A stretch of 64,000 nucleotides of DNA, from assembly GCA_024760905.1 (NCBI GenBank), contig CM045745.1:4072782-4136781 (forward strand). Reading direction: 5' to 3'. Of this stretch, positions 20,998 through 32,594 are shown in pieces (positions within the stretch are counted from its first letter, which is position 1; every line of letters begins with the position of its first letter). Under the pieces are notes generated by a model that worked only from the letters and a program-made list of their open reading frames with translations, was not told the origin of the DNA and made no database searches. The position numbers were made by a program, and so were the translations under genes. This stretch comes from Plotosus lineatus (taxonomy: Eukaryota > Chordata > Actinopteri > Siluriformes > Plotosidae).

Positions 20998-21401
20998 GTG
21001 ATAATTTTTTATAAACTTTTCCCCCGTATGATATTGGTTCTGAGTGAGGGAACTGGTGAAACGTGATGCTCAGACTCATACTGTGAATGAATCGGTTGGG
21101 GTGAGGTGGTGGAGTCAGATCTACAAACACCGGTCCGTCAAGATAACTGATTTCACTTTTATACCATCAAGGTAGCACTCGGGGGAAAAAAATCATGAAT
21201 AACTCATGTCTTTGAGGGAGGTTTTTACACATGGTTTGTTTCTGTTATTTGAATCGTATTATTTTAGCTGAAGTATATATTGATCATTTTAAATTAGTGC
21301 AAAACATCTCGGTGTAACATTAATAAAGTGCACATTAGAGCTACTGTATTGTCCTGTATCTGTCTGAGGTTTTAATCTTATGTGCATATGTTCTTTTCCT
21401 T
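20998..21401. other. E2F5 intron, no gene seen
   Basis: Unique-looking AT-rich sequence. The next E2F5 exon, which should encode AADTLAVRQKRRIYD-like sequence, is not here. Confidence 0.5.
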
Positions 21402-21660
21402 TCGGTTGTTCCCTTCAGGGGTTGCCACAGCGAGTCATCTGCCTCCATCTCACCCTATCTTTTGCATCTTCTCTTACACCAATTACCTTCATGTCCTCCT
21501 TCACCCTAACCCTAACCCAAACATCATAGTCCGTGGGGAATCTTGTCTAACCTCGTTTGTCAGCCTGTCCATAGCAAACAAGAAGGGGCTCAGAGCTGAC
21601 CCTTGATGCAGTCCCACCTCCACCTTGAACTCTTCTGTCACACCGACAGCACACCTCATG
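21402..21660 (-). mobile_element. Rearranged RTE LINE fragment with telomere-like filler
   Basis: On the minus strand it joins the RTE 3' end (inverse of CGACCCCTGAAGGGAAC...) to an RT piece encoding EEFKVEVGLHQGSALSPFLF. The join at 21504-21518 is CCCTAACCCTAACCC, which is absent from the other RTE copies. Confidence 0.85.
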
Positions 21661-22727
21661 ATAATCAAAATAATCCGCGAGTTCTGTACCCGGAAGTAAA
21701 ACCCCATGTATCATATTACATGCGCAAATGATCAACCGGAAGTAAAATACTATGTATCTATTACATGTGCTATGCTTCTTAAACACATTCTACAGACAGT
21801 CTTACTCATTAATACAGTATTAATGTAGTAAAATGTAGTATTGATTAAGAAAAACTTAATTTTTTACTGTGATATTTATTGATAATAAAATATAAACATT
21901 ATACAGCATATATATTATATTTATATATATTTATTATATATATATAATAAAATTTTATATATAAAAGATTATTTTCCTTTAAACATATAGCGCTGAAGTT
22001 TTCAAAAAATACCCACTAGAGAGCAGCATTGTATTGCATTATTTTACATGAAGTGGATACCAATGAAATGACATGACGTGGACACTCGGCGCATGAATAA
22101 ACATAAAATCTCACACACAAACATTCTAAACATTAACCTAGGTACAGTATTGTACTGGAATAATAACTTCAGATGCAACCTGCCTTAGTATTCTGGGTAC
22201 TTCTAGTTACCAGAAGTATCCAGAATATTAAGGCCGGTTCCATTCTGATGATGACATTGTTTCATACAACATTCACTTGTTAGCACTTTCACAAAAACTT
22301 CATGCTACACTAGCTCTGATTGCCTTTTCATTTTTCTTTATGTAGTGGACTGTACTTTCAATCACTATACAATGGTGCCCTACTGCAGCAAAACGTTTTC
22401 CTTCCTGAATCATATCAAGCAGTTCTATTTTTTTCATGCAGCATCATTACCTTTTTCTGGTGCTTTGGCACGTTACCAGAAGCCTGAGAATGTGCGCAGC
22501 ATGTAGGTATCATGACGGAGCTTAACTGTAATTAAAAACACAGACACACTAAAAAAGCACATGCACAAAGTGTGCATAGATGAGGAAAAAGGGGCGTTAC
22601 ATCATTTTAACCAATCAGCAGAAGGGAGAACAGTCACTGGCTGAATTTGAATCACGTGACAGTTGCTCGGCAAGCCACTAATATGCGAGGCGCAAGTGCA
22701 AAACTGCGAATAGTAAAGGGCCTACTG
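21661..22727 (+). mobile_element. Tigger-like element, left end truncated
   Basis: Same family as 15030-17816 (shared CCGGAAGTAAAACCCCATGT and ATAGTAAAGGGCCTACTG right end, followed by TA). Its 21747-21764 segment is the empty site that confirms the Tc1 insertion at 15137-16381. The left terminus is replaced by the RTE fragment. Confidence 0.8.
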
Positions 22728-22731
22728 TATT

Positions 22732-22734
22732 GTA

Positions 22735-22770
<36 letters not shown>
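22732..22770. repeat. (TG)n/(TA)n compound microsatellite
   Basis: TG run passing into TA run between the Tigger-like element and the RTE copy. Confidence 0.9.
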
Positions 22771-22771
<1 letters not shown>

Positions 22772-22779
22772 TTATAAAA

Positions 22780-25683
22780 TGCAGCCATGAGGGCAGCACA
22801 AACAAGTGTCTGCCCTCACGCCGGTCCCAAGCCCGGATAAATGCAGAGGGTTACGACAGGAAGGGCATCCGGAGTAAAACTTTTTTGCCAGAATAAAAAA
22901 GGCAAACCATTAAGACAAATGTCATACCGGATTGGTCGAGGCCCGGGTTAACAGCGACCGCCGTCAGTGCTGTTAACCAAAGGGTGCTGGTGGAAATTGG
23001 ACTACTGTTGGTCGAAGAAGGAGATGTTGAAGAAGGAGAGGCAGGAGGTGTGTCCGTAGGCAGAGAGAGAAGAGGAAAAGCATGAGTCTAGGACTGAGAA
23101 TAGGGACTTTGAATGTTGGAACTATGACAGGAAAAGTTAGAGAGCTGGCTGACATGATGCAAAGGAGGAAGGTGGGCATACTGTGTGTTCAGGAGACCAG
23201 GTGGAAAGGTAGCAAGGCTAGAAGCTTAGGAGCAGGGTTTAAGCTGTTTTTTCATGTTTTTTCATGGTGTGGATGGGAAAAATGGCGTAGGAGTCATCTT
23301 GAAGAAGGGGTTTGTCAGGAATGCTCTAGAAGTGAAAAAAGTGTCAGACAGAGTGATGTGTCTCAAGTTAGAAATTGAAAGCGTGATGTTCAATGTTGTT
23401 AGTGCTTATACCCCACAGGCAGGATGTGAGCTAGAAGAGAAGGAGAGATTCTGGAGTGAGTTAGATGAAGTGATGCAGAGTACCCCCAGAGGTGAAAGAG
23501 TGGTCATTGAGGCAGACGTCAATGGACATGTTGGTGCAGGTAACAGAGGGGATGAGGAAGTGATGGGCAGGTTTGGTATCCAGGACAGGAACACAGAAGG
23601 ACAGATGTTGATAGATTTTGCAAAAAGGATGGAAATAGCTGTGGTGAATGCTTTCTTCCAGAAGAGACAGGAGCATAGGGTGACTTATAAAAGTGAAGGT
23701 AGGAGCACACAGGTAGACTACATCTTGTGTAGGCGATGTAATTTGAAGGAAGTCAGTGACTGCAATGCAGTAGTAGTTGAGAGTGTTGCCAAACAGCATA
23801 GGATGGTGGTGTACAGGATGAAATTGATGGTGAGGAAGGTGAAGAAGGCAAAGGCAGAGCAGAAGACAAAGTAGTGGAAGCTGAAAAAGGGTCATGTTGT
23901 CTTCAAGGAGAAGTTGAAACAGGCTTTGGGTGGTCAGGAAGTGCTTCTGGATGACTGGACAACTACAGCTAATGTGATCTGGGAGACAGGTAGGAGAATA
24001 CTTGGTGTGTCATCTGGAAGGAAAGTAGATAAGTAGACTTGGTTATGGAATGAGGAAGTGCAGGAGTGTGTACACAGGAAGAGGTTAGCTAGGAAGAAGT
24101 GGGACAGTGATATGACCAAAGAGAGTAAACAGGAGTACAGGGAGACACAGCGTAAGGCGAAGGTAGTGGTGTCAAAGGCCGAACAGAGGGTGTATGATGA
24201 TTTGTACGATATGTTGGACAGTAAGGAGAGAGAAAATTATTAATAAAGGTTGGCACAGCAGAGAAATAGAGATGGGAAGGATGTGCAGCAAGTTAGAGTG
24301 ATTAATGCCAGAGTGGAAAATGTATTGACTGATGACAGAAGTGTGTTGGGAAGATTGAAAGAGTACTTTGAAGAGCTGATGAATGAGGAAAATGAGAGAG
24401 GAAAAAGAGTAGAAGAGGTGATCGTTGAGGACCAGGAAGTAGCAAAGATTAGTCAGGGTGAAGTGAGGAGGGCATTGAAGAGGATGAGGAGTGGAAAGGC
24501 AGTTGGTCCTGATGAACAGTTTGGTTTCATGACAAGAACGAGCACCACAGATGCAGTGTTTGCTTTGAGGATGTTAATAGAGAAGTACAGAGAAGGTTAG
24601 AAGGAGCTGCATTGTGCCTTTGTGGATCTGGAGAAAGCATATGACAGGGTGCCGAGAGAAGAACTGTGGTATTGTATGAGGAAGTCTGGAGTGGCAGAGA
24701 AGTATGTTAGAGTGGTGCAGGACATGTATGAGAGATTTAAGACAGTGGTGAGGTGTGCTGTCGGTGTGACAGAAGAGTTCAAGGTGGAGGTGGGACTGCA
24801 TCAAGGGTCAGCTCTCAGCCCCTTCTTGTTTGCTATGGTGATGGACAGGCTAACAGACGAGGTTAGACAAGAATCTCCATGGACTATGATGTTTGCAGAT
24901 GACATCGTGATCTGTAGTGAGAGCAGAGACCAAGTGGAGGAAAATCTAGAGAGGTGGAAGTATGCCCTGGAAAGGAGGGGATTGAAGGTTAGTCTTAGTA
25001 AGACAAAATACATGTGTGTGAACGACAAGGACCCAAGAGGAACTTTGAGGTTACAGGGGGCAGAGATAAAGAAGGTGGAGGATTTTAAGTACTTAGGCTC
25101 AACAATCCAGAGCAATGGAAAGTGTGGAAAAGAGGTGAAGAAGCACGTGCAGGCAGGTTGGAATAGATGGAGAAAAGTGTCCGGTGTGATGTGTGATAGG
25201 AGAGTATCGGCAAGAATGAAAGGAAAAGTGTACAAGATGGTGATGAGGCCAGCAATGTTGTATGGTTTAGAGACAGTGGCCCTGGGGAAAAGACAGGAGT
25301 CAGAGTTGGAGGTAGCAGAGATGAAACTGTTGAGGTTCTCTTTGGGAGTAACGAGGATGGATAGGATCAGAAATGAGTACATCAGAGGGACAGCACATGT
25401 TAGATGTTTTGGAGACAAAGTCAGAGAGGCTAGATTGAGATGGTTTGGACATGTACAGAGGAGGGATAGTGAGTATATTGGCAGTAGGATGCTGAGGTTG
25501 GAACTACCAGGCAAAAGGCCTAGAGGAAGACCAAAGAGAAGATTTATGGATGCGGTGAAGGCGGACATGAAGGTCGTTGGAGTAAGAGTAGAAGATGCCG
25601 AGGATAGGGAGAGATGGAGGCGAATGATTCGCTGTGGCGACCCCTGAAGGGAACAGCCGAAAGGAAAAGAAGAAGAAGAAGAC
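22780..25683 (+). mobile_element. RTE-clade LINE, most complete copy in the window
   Basis: Carries the leader (CAAGTGTCTGCCCTCACGCC), endonuclease, linker, RT, C-terminal region and the 3' end (GATTCGCTGTGGCGACCCC...GAAGAAGAAGAAG). An in-frame gap near 24515 removes the segment between AVGPDE and QFGFMT, so it is about 0.3 kb short. Confidence 0.93.
23082..25647 (+). pseudogene. RTE LINE polyprotein (endonuclease plus RT), broken
   Basis: Endonuclease: MSLGLRIGTLNVGTMTGKVR, VQETRWKGSKA, then a frameshift caused by a short duplication (TTTTTCATG repeated) near 23245. Next come VSAYTPQAGCELEEKE and EADVNGHVGAGN, in which the catalytic G-A-D-F-N motif is altered. Stops lie at 23872, 24034 and 24241. 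RT 24622-25647 is one open frame of 341 codons with LHQGSALSPFLFAMVMDRL, intact FADDIVI, LGSTIQSNGKCGKEVKK, and the C-terminal RIRNEYIRGTAHV and EARLRWFGHVQRRDSE blocks. It cannot mobilise itself, though the RT part is well kept. Confidence 0.93.
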
Positions 25684-26301
25684 TGCTTAGCCGCATTAAT
25701 CAGAGCTGACATTAAATAGGAGTGACTCATCCTCCGCTGAAATAAAACATCTGCTGGTGAGTTTATGAAAAGATACATGTTTTTCTGGTGCCGGCACTGT
25801 AAAGCAGTAGCCTATATTTAAATATCACCGTTTATTTAAGATGATTGTAGATACAGATAAGCTTGTGCTGCTGAGTTGCTGTCACGGTAGTTAGATTAAA
25901 AATGACTGAAAATGGCAGAGGTATAACTATCAGATCATGAAAATAATTTTTCCATCAGATATTCTAGTTACAACATGATTGAACAAGCAGAGCAGTTTGG
26001 TGTTGTGTGGCACTCAGTATGGGGAAATCACGATGTCTCGAAAATATGATGAGCTCAAGTTGGCTGGCAAGGACAAGTTACCATCAGATCTCTTGTATTT
26101 CCTCTGAAACAGGGAGAATACTAGCAAAAAAACAAACATAAAACCTCTGATATTATGAGAGCAAATTGCCCATCGCATGAATACATTTTGATTATACATT
26201 TTATTTTGTTGGTAACAGTTGTATAATTACAATTGTTACAGTCATTTCAAATTTTACCTAATGTATGGTAAAACCTTAATTGCGTTTATTTTATATTATG
26301 T
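25684..26301. other. E2F5 intron, no gene recognised
   Basis: A short frame at 26032-26106 (MSRKYDELKLAGKDKLPSDL) looks protein-like but stops after 24 codons and is not recognised. Otherwise AT-rich. Confidence 0.3.
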
Positions 26302-27600
26302 CAGTGGTACCTCGGTACTTGAATGCTTTAGTGGTCGAACAAATCAGAATTCAACCAAAAAATCCAGTTTTTTTTTGTCCTGGAAGTCGACCAAAATCCG
26401 GAAGTCGATCGCTGAAAAGTGCTAGAAAAAATGAGACTGAGAAAGAGGAGAAATGCATGCTTTCTGGAAGTCCGGAAGTTGTTGATACGATGTATCACCC
26501 TGATAAAGCTAGCACTGTTCTGGGGAAGTCCAGAAGTTGTTGATACTATGTATCGCTGTGAACACCTTTAACAATGAGGTCATGAGCCACTTCTGTAAGG
26601 TTTTGAAAAGAAGGCAGAAATAAGCCACATTAGAAATGTTCTTCAAGAAAAGAAAGGGACATCCTGAAGAAGAGTCATCCATGCCCAAGTGAGTAGGAAC
26701 AGAGAAAAAAAAACACCTTTGGCTGATTCACCTGAAGCTGTTATGGAAGGGGATCCGCCTCCTCTCTTCCTCTCTGTTTTGGAAAGGGATCCGCCTCCTT
26801 GCTCCCTCTACTAATATTTACGTATGCCAACTGCTCACCACCACAAAGGCAAAAATTCTTATCTTTACCATTGTTATGCTTTAACTTTACTGTGATTTTT
26901 TTTAAATTTATTTGTGTGTTATGGTCTTTTTTGTAAGAGACTCTGGTTTTGGTGGCTCTAATTCTCTTTCTCGCTGGAGAGGGGTGTGGCTGTCATATGG
27001 GGATGGAGTGCTAAGCATACACACCTGATTCCGCTTATCAATCATCGGACATCTCTAACAGGGACTACGATTTCCCCATGCTCTAGTGTCTTCCCTGTGA
27101 ATAATAAAGCTCATCCGTTCTCATAAGAGCCTGTTCTCCTGCATTTTTGGGTCCGGTTGAATGTTCCTGGCATCACAGAATTTTCTAGCTCTTCTGTGAC
27201 ACCAGGAAAATTCACCTGGACCCAAAAATGCATTAGACAGAGTATGATGAAAATGGATGAGCTTTATTGTTGACAGGGAAGGCACTAGAGCATGGGAAAA
27301 TTGTAGTCACTGTGAAAGCCACGCCCCTCTCCAGCGAGAGAGAGAGAAAGTTAGAGCCACCAAAATCAGTCCTTCACAACACAGACCTTAACATAATGTA
27401 CTGTATTCAATATTTTTTTTCATTTAATTTGAGGACATATGGTATGAGTTACGTACCGTTAACTTCTGTTCAAAAGACGACGGAATGGATTCAGACCATT
27501 TACATTATTTGAAATGGGAAAAGAGTATTCGGAATTCGACCAAATCAGAATTCGACCAGTCGTTGGGAATGAATTATGGTCGAGTACCGAGGCACCACTG
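26302..27600 (+). mobile_element. Tigger-like element with a large internal palindrome
   Basis: Inverted ends CAGTGGTACCTCGGTACTTG and CGAGTACCGAGGCACCACTG; TA follows the right end, the left flank is TG-T. Same terminal family as 41546-43942. The centre is an inverted repeat (26918-27395). No transposase. Confidence 0.78.
26918..27395. repeat. Long inverted repeat (foldback) with LTR-like content
   Basis: Left arm 26918-27180 and right arm 27192-27395 are diverged inverse complements, with an 11-bp spacer. The left arm has about 65 extra bp. Each arm carries the AATAAAGCTCATCC and CCACGCCCCTC motifs (or inverse). The CACGCCCC module also recurs in 16680-16870 and 35440-35640. Confidence 0.78.
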
Positions 27601-27758
27601 TATTATATATTATTACATCTTATGTATTATAATTTATTATATTTGTAAATTTTATTATATTTATGAATTTTTTAAGCTTATCTCAAGCATAGAACATGTC
27701 GCAAAGCATTGTGTGATGAGACCAGTCTGATTGACGCTACTTGACATTACCTCCCTAA

Positions 27759-29523
27759 GATGGCCCTCAAAAATGTCCAGTCATGCTTAAAAAGAAAAGT
27801 CGATGATGAAAGCAGAGTTTTTAACAAAACATGGACTGACAAGTATTTATTTCCTGAAGTCAGAGGTAGAGCCATCATGTATTTAGTTTAGAGCAGATTG
27901 CCGTTTTGAAGGACTACAATTTGAATCAACATCACAAAACGAGGTACATGGAAAGATACAAAAACTTGACCTATGCTGAATGGGCACAAACATCAGAAGC
28001 TTTGCTATCTAAACTACAGACGCAACAAGGCTTTTGTATCAAGCTTCACACATCCAGTGAGGCAACAACCAAGACCAGCTTTGTGATATCCCACAAAATC
28101 GCTAAAAACAGTAAGTCATTTTCGGAAGGAGAGTTCATTCAGGAATGCTTGGTGGACTCTGCAGTGCTGATGTGTCCTGAGAAAAAAGAAGCATTTGAGC
28201 AAGTCCAGGCGAACCGTGACAAGAAGGATCGAGGACATTGTGGGAAATCTGCAGCTTCAGTGAGGTAACAAATTTTGACCATTTCTCCTTCGCTTTGGAT
28301 GAGAGCTGTGATATCTGTGACACAGCCCAGTTACTTGTATTTTTCTGTGAGGTAAAGAAGGATTTCAAGATTATGAAGGAGCTGGCCATAGTGCGATCAA
28401 TGAAAAGGACGATGACAGGGGGCGATCTGTTTACAGTAAATGCATGCATGGATGAGCTGGGACTGAGATGGGACTGGTATGTGTCACAACCGATGGTTGT
28501 CCAAATCCAATTGGGGGGAAAATGTTGGCCATTTGAAACGGATGCAAGAGAAAGTGACTGAAATCGACCCAGAGCAGAAATTGGTGTTTTTACATTGTAT
28601 CATACGTCAGAATGTGCTGTGGAAATCAGTGCTCAAAGTGAACCATGTTACTGATGTTGTCAGTAAAATAGTAAACTTCATCAGGACACAAGCACTGAAT
28701 CATAGGCAGTTTGTTGCACTTTTGGAGGAGTATGAGACTGAACATGGTGACATTGGTTACCTAACAGCTGTCAGATGGCTCAGCCTGGGCAAAGTGCTGA
28801 AAAGAGTGTAGGGCCTGAAAGCAGAGATTCTTGAGTTTTGTCAGAAGAACGGCAAAGACATCCCAGAGCTCTCAGATGGAGGCTGGGTGGCAGATTTTGC
28901 ATTTACTGTGGCTGTGACTGCACTGATGAATGAAGTGAACACCAAGCTGCAATGCAAGGACCTTTTTTTGTTCATGAAATGCACAGCCTGGTGAAGGCTT
29001 TCATGAGAAAGCTGCAGTTTCTTTCAAGCCAATTGGAGAACAACACCCTCTCTCACATCCAAACCCTGAAAGAAGTCACACCATCAACTGATCACCTCTG
29101 CAGGTACTTGGAGTATGGATATGGATATGTTGGGAGCACTACATAGTGAGTTTTCAAGGTGATTTGAAGAATTCAAAACAGTTGATGAAATGCGCATGGT
29201 CTCCTCTCCCTTCACCTGCAATGTGGATAATGCACCTAGTGAAGTTCAGCTGGAGCTCATTGACCTGCAGTCTGATGAGGTACTGTCAGAGCACTTTAGG
29301 TCAGAATCACTCTCTCAAAGAGGAGAACTTTCCAAACATTAGTAGACATGCTTAGAAGATGTTGGTTCTCTTTTGGATCTACCTACATATGTGAGTAAAC
29401 ATTCTCAATCATGAAGTTTAACAAATCCAGGTACAGATCCTCTCTCACTGATTATCATCTGTCTGCTGTGCTTCGCATATCCACCTCACACATTCATCCT
29501 GACTTTGAGGCACTTGTCTAAGA
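27759..29523 (+). pseudogene. hAT (Charlie/ZBED-GTF2IRD2-type) transposase, decayed
   Basis: The remnant begins with KRKVDDESRVFNKTWTDKYL (BED-type N-terminus) and runs through AFEQVQANR, NFDHFSFALDESCDICDTAQ (catalytic region), VTTDGCPN, FLHCIIRQNVLWKSVLK and TAVRWLSLGKVLKRV. It ends with VSSPFTCNVDN, ELIDLQSD and the hAT C-terminal dimerisation region near 29350-29520. This order matches the transposase from which GTF2IRD2 was domesticated. At least five frameshifts or stops break it (for example 27888, 28266 and 28809), so it is not a host gene. Confidence 0.85.
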
Positions 29524-30159
29524 TAGACTAGATTTCTCTTATTGAACAAGAAAAAAGAACTGAAAAACAGCAAATGGTGTTTAATATTTGCAATAGACTA
29601 TTTAATATTTGGAGTACAATGTACGTCTTACACATTTTATGTAGTTTTTAAAATTGTCAGCTTTTTATAATTTCTTTTTTATGTTCTGCACTACATTGCA
29701 CTGTTCATTGTTCTTGCAAGAGTGAAATAAAACGAAATTTAAATTTTCAGTGCGCACTATTACACTGTGAATAGTAAAATTACAAAGTTTTTTCCAAGTT
29801 CGAGTCAAAGAAAAATATTTGTCTTTAGAACACTAAGGATCTCTTTTCAATTGTATTGTATATGAAACATAAATGTGTTTTCTGGTCAATGTGACTGACT
29901 GGAGAAATGAGCAAGTCATAAATGCTAAAAATGCACCATTGTTTTTGAAAATGTGATTGAATAAATGACATTTCTTGTGAGGAAATCTCTCTCTTTTTTT
30001 TTTTTTTTGCATAATAATCATAAAATTTACTCTTACCAGACACAGCTTGTCAGAACGATTCAAATTACCGCTTTTTACAAAGAAATAAAATTAATGTTCT
30101 ACAGAATTGAGTTCAGGTTATTGGCCCAGCCCTCGACAATGTTTTCTGTTTCTCATGTC
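29524..30159. other. AT-rich flank, no gene seen
   Basis: Contains AATAAA near 29727 that could be the hAT transposase poly(A) signal, and a T run near 29995. No hAT terminus could be placed. Confidence 0.35.
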
Positions 30160-30734
30160 GCCCCTTGTGAAAAATCGTTGCTTGCCCCTGCTTTTGTCAC
30201 TACCCAAAGGTCGTGATCAGAGGTGAAGATAGGAACATAAAACAACTGGTAAATTGTGAGCTTGGCCTTTGGGTTCAGCTCCTTCTTCACCACAATGGAC
30301 AAAGCGTTGCTTTTACAGCAGAGGCTGTACCAATCCTCCTGTTCATCTCCCACTGCATCCCTAAGTCGTTAACAAGACTTTGAGATACTTGAACCCCTCC
30401 ACTTGGGGCAGGACCTCATTCCATACCTGGACGGCACATGGCTCCCTTTTCTGGCTGAGAACCATGGACTTGGAGGTGTTGATTGTCATCCTGGCCACTT
30501 CACATTCAGATGCAAATCGTTCTAGCGAGAGATGAAGATCTCAACTTCATGAAGCAAAAAGGACAACATCATCCGCAAAAAGCAGAGATGAAATCCTATG
30601 GCCGCCACACCTGAACCCCTCCAACGCCTTTGCTCAGCATAGAAATTCTATCCATAAATATCATGAATAGAACTGGTGACAAAGGACAGCCTTGGTGGAG
30701 TCCAACCCCCACTGGAAACAAATTTGACCTGTTG

Positions 30735-30896
30735 CAGCAGCAGAACAGGAAATGAGCAGAGGAGAAATTATTGAAATGTTTTGAATGTTGAAAGTGATAT
30801 TTATCTTTTTTCAATAAATGTTGATTTCTTTAACTTTGCACCTTTGATTGTAACGTTTTAAAAGCAGATGCTATCTGCAGCTTTGAAAAAAAAAAA

Positions 30897-30957
<61 letters not shown>

Positions 30958-31284
30958 ATTTTAATCTATTTACATTTTCTTCTACCAGTATTGTGCTAAT
31001 AGTGTGTAAATGCCACATCCTGCATATTCATTGTGACAAACATACTACCTGGATGGGGCTATTTTGCACATTTGAATGAGCAGTGCTCAGTTCACACTCT
31101 TAGTAAATTGGGTTGTACATTTATTTGCGTGTGATTACTGTGCTATGAGGTTTTCACACTACACTCAACATTTTAGTATATCTGGCACATGCACTCTATC
31201 CAAATGCTCCTGGCCTGGCCCCTCTGTCAAATTTTAGAACCCATTGCGGCCCACATGTCAAAAGGTTTGTCCATACCTGCTTTA
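30735..31284. mobile_element. Insert in Rex3 ending in a hAT-type terminus
   Basis: Breaks the Rex3 RT. The right side (GGCCCACATGTCAAAAGGTTTGTCCATACCTG) is a typical inverse Charlie-type end. The insert holds a poly-A and a (TG)n run and no coding sequence. The opposite terminus is not clear, and the Rex3 part expected across the gap is missing. Confidence 0.45.
30902..30955. repeat. (TG)n microsatellite
   Basis: Uninterrupted TG run of about 54 bp. Confidence 0.95.
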
Positions 31285-31669
31285 GAGTGTGTAGAGCTGG
31301 TCAAGAGTGTTGTGGCTGGGCTGAAAACCACACTATTTTTCCTGAATCCGAGGCTCAGACATCAGCTCGAGCCTCTTTTCCAGCCCTCCTGAATAGACTT
31401 TACTGGGTAGGCTGAGAAATGTGATTCCATGATAATTGGAATGCACCCTCCGGTTCTCATTTTTAAAAAGGGGAACTTCCACCCTGGTTTGCAAATCTAG
31501 TGGTATGGCCCCCGATGAACATGCAATGGTGCAGATGTGTGTCAACAAAGACAGTCTTACAACATCCAGAGCCTTGAGGCATTCAGGGTGGATCTCATCC
31601 ACCCCTAGAGCCTGGCCAGTGAAGAGCTTTTTAACTATCTCTGAGACCTCTGCCTCAGTGATGGGCAGC

Positions 31670-31691
31670 CCCCCCCCCCCCCCCCCCCCCC
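31670..31691. repeat. Poly-C tract
   Basis: About 22 C in a row. It encodes the poly-glycine stretch in the Rex3 minus-strand frame and is likely a slippage expansion. Confidence 0.85.
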
Positions 31692-32594
31692 GCTCCATAC
31701 CCCTAGGCTCTTCCTCTTCCACAGAGGGCATGTTGGAGGTATCAAAGAGGTCCTCGAAGTATTCCTTCCGCTTCTCGAAAACCTGCCTAGTTGAGGTGAG
31801 CGGCTCCTCACTTTCACTGGAAATGGTGTTTGTGGTGAACTGCTTCCCTTTCTTGAGGCAATGGATGGTGGACCAAAACCCTTTAGAGGTCAACAAATAG
31901 TTTTTTCCAGGCCCTCACTAAACTCCTTCCACACAAAAGATTTTGCATCATCGACAGCCTGGGCTACAGCACATTTGGCCTATCAGTATCTATTTACTGT
32001 GTTGGAGTCCCACAGGCCACAATGACCAGCTAGGTCTCATTCTTTAGCTGGACAGCCCCATCACCTCAGGTGTCCACCAGCTGGTTCAAAGGTTGCTCCC
32101 ACAACAGACTCCGATGACCTTCTGGCTACAGCTCTGGGCTGTCACCTCAGTAATGGAAACACAGAACGTGGCCTGTTTTGGACTCTGTCCCTGGCCTCCA
32201 TTGGGATGTATGTGTAGCTCTACTGGAGGTGGGCGTAGAAAGTCCTTCTGACAGGAGACTCTACCAATTGTACAAAAAGTACTCTCTTGCAATGGATTGT
32301 CACTTTGCAACAGTGCAAGAGATTGCGTACTCCAGAGACCCTAATGGTGATACCAGCCAAGATTCAATCATGCTGGGACAGCGGATGGATAGGAGTCAGA
32401 TTAGGAACAATCCAACTCGGTGACTAAACAAGGCTTGCCTTCTTCTGGACCCACTCCTCTAAAAATTATAAAAAAACAAGTACAGAAAATACCAAACTCG
32501 CCCGGTCGTCACCCAGGATAAAAAGGACCACGTTTCTGTTGACGGACGTCCAACAGATTCGAAAAGTGTGCTGTACTCCACACCTGTAGAAGAC

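Larger units (their letters stand above)
30160..32285 (-). mobile_element. Rex3-like (RTE clade) LINE, minus strand, interrupted
   Basis: Read on the minus strand: post-endonuclease region (32285-31900), then the open frame with KGFWSTIHCLKKGKQFTTNT and GQALGVDEIHPECLKALDVV (31896-31333), then after a foreign insert RT VGLHQGCPLSPVLFMIFMDR (30716-30640) and RRIGTASAVKATL to LTIYQLFYVPIF (30360-30200). The YADD/FADD block lies in a damaged stretch near 30570. Decayed copy. Confidence 0.85.

Noticed and set aside
24801..25778. 325-codon minus-strand frame
   Set aside because: Antisense shadow of the RTE reverse transcriptase; the similar frames at 47284-47853 and 48552-49505 are the same artefact.
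31436..31900. 154-codon plus-strand frame
   Set aside because: Antisense of the Rex3 RT region; the poly-proline run is the poly-C tract.
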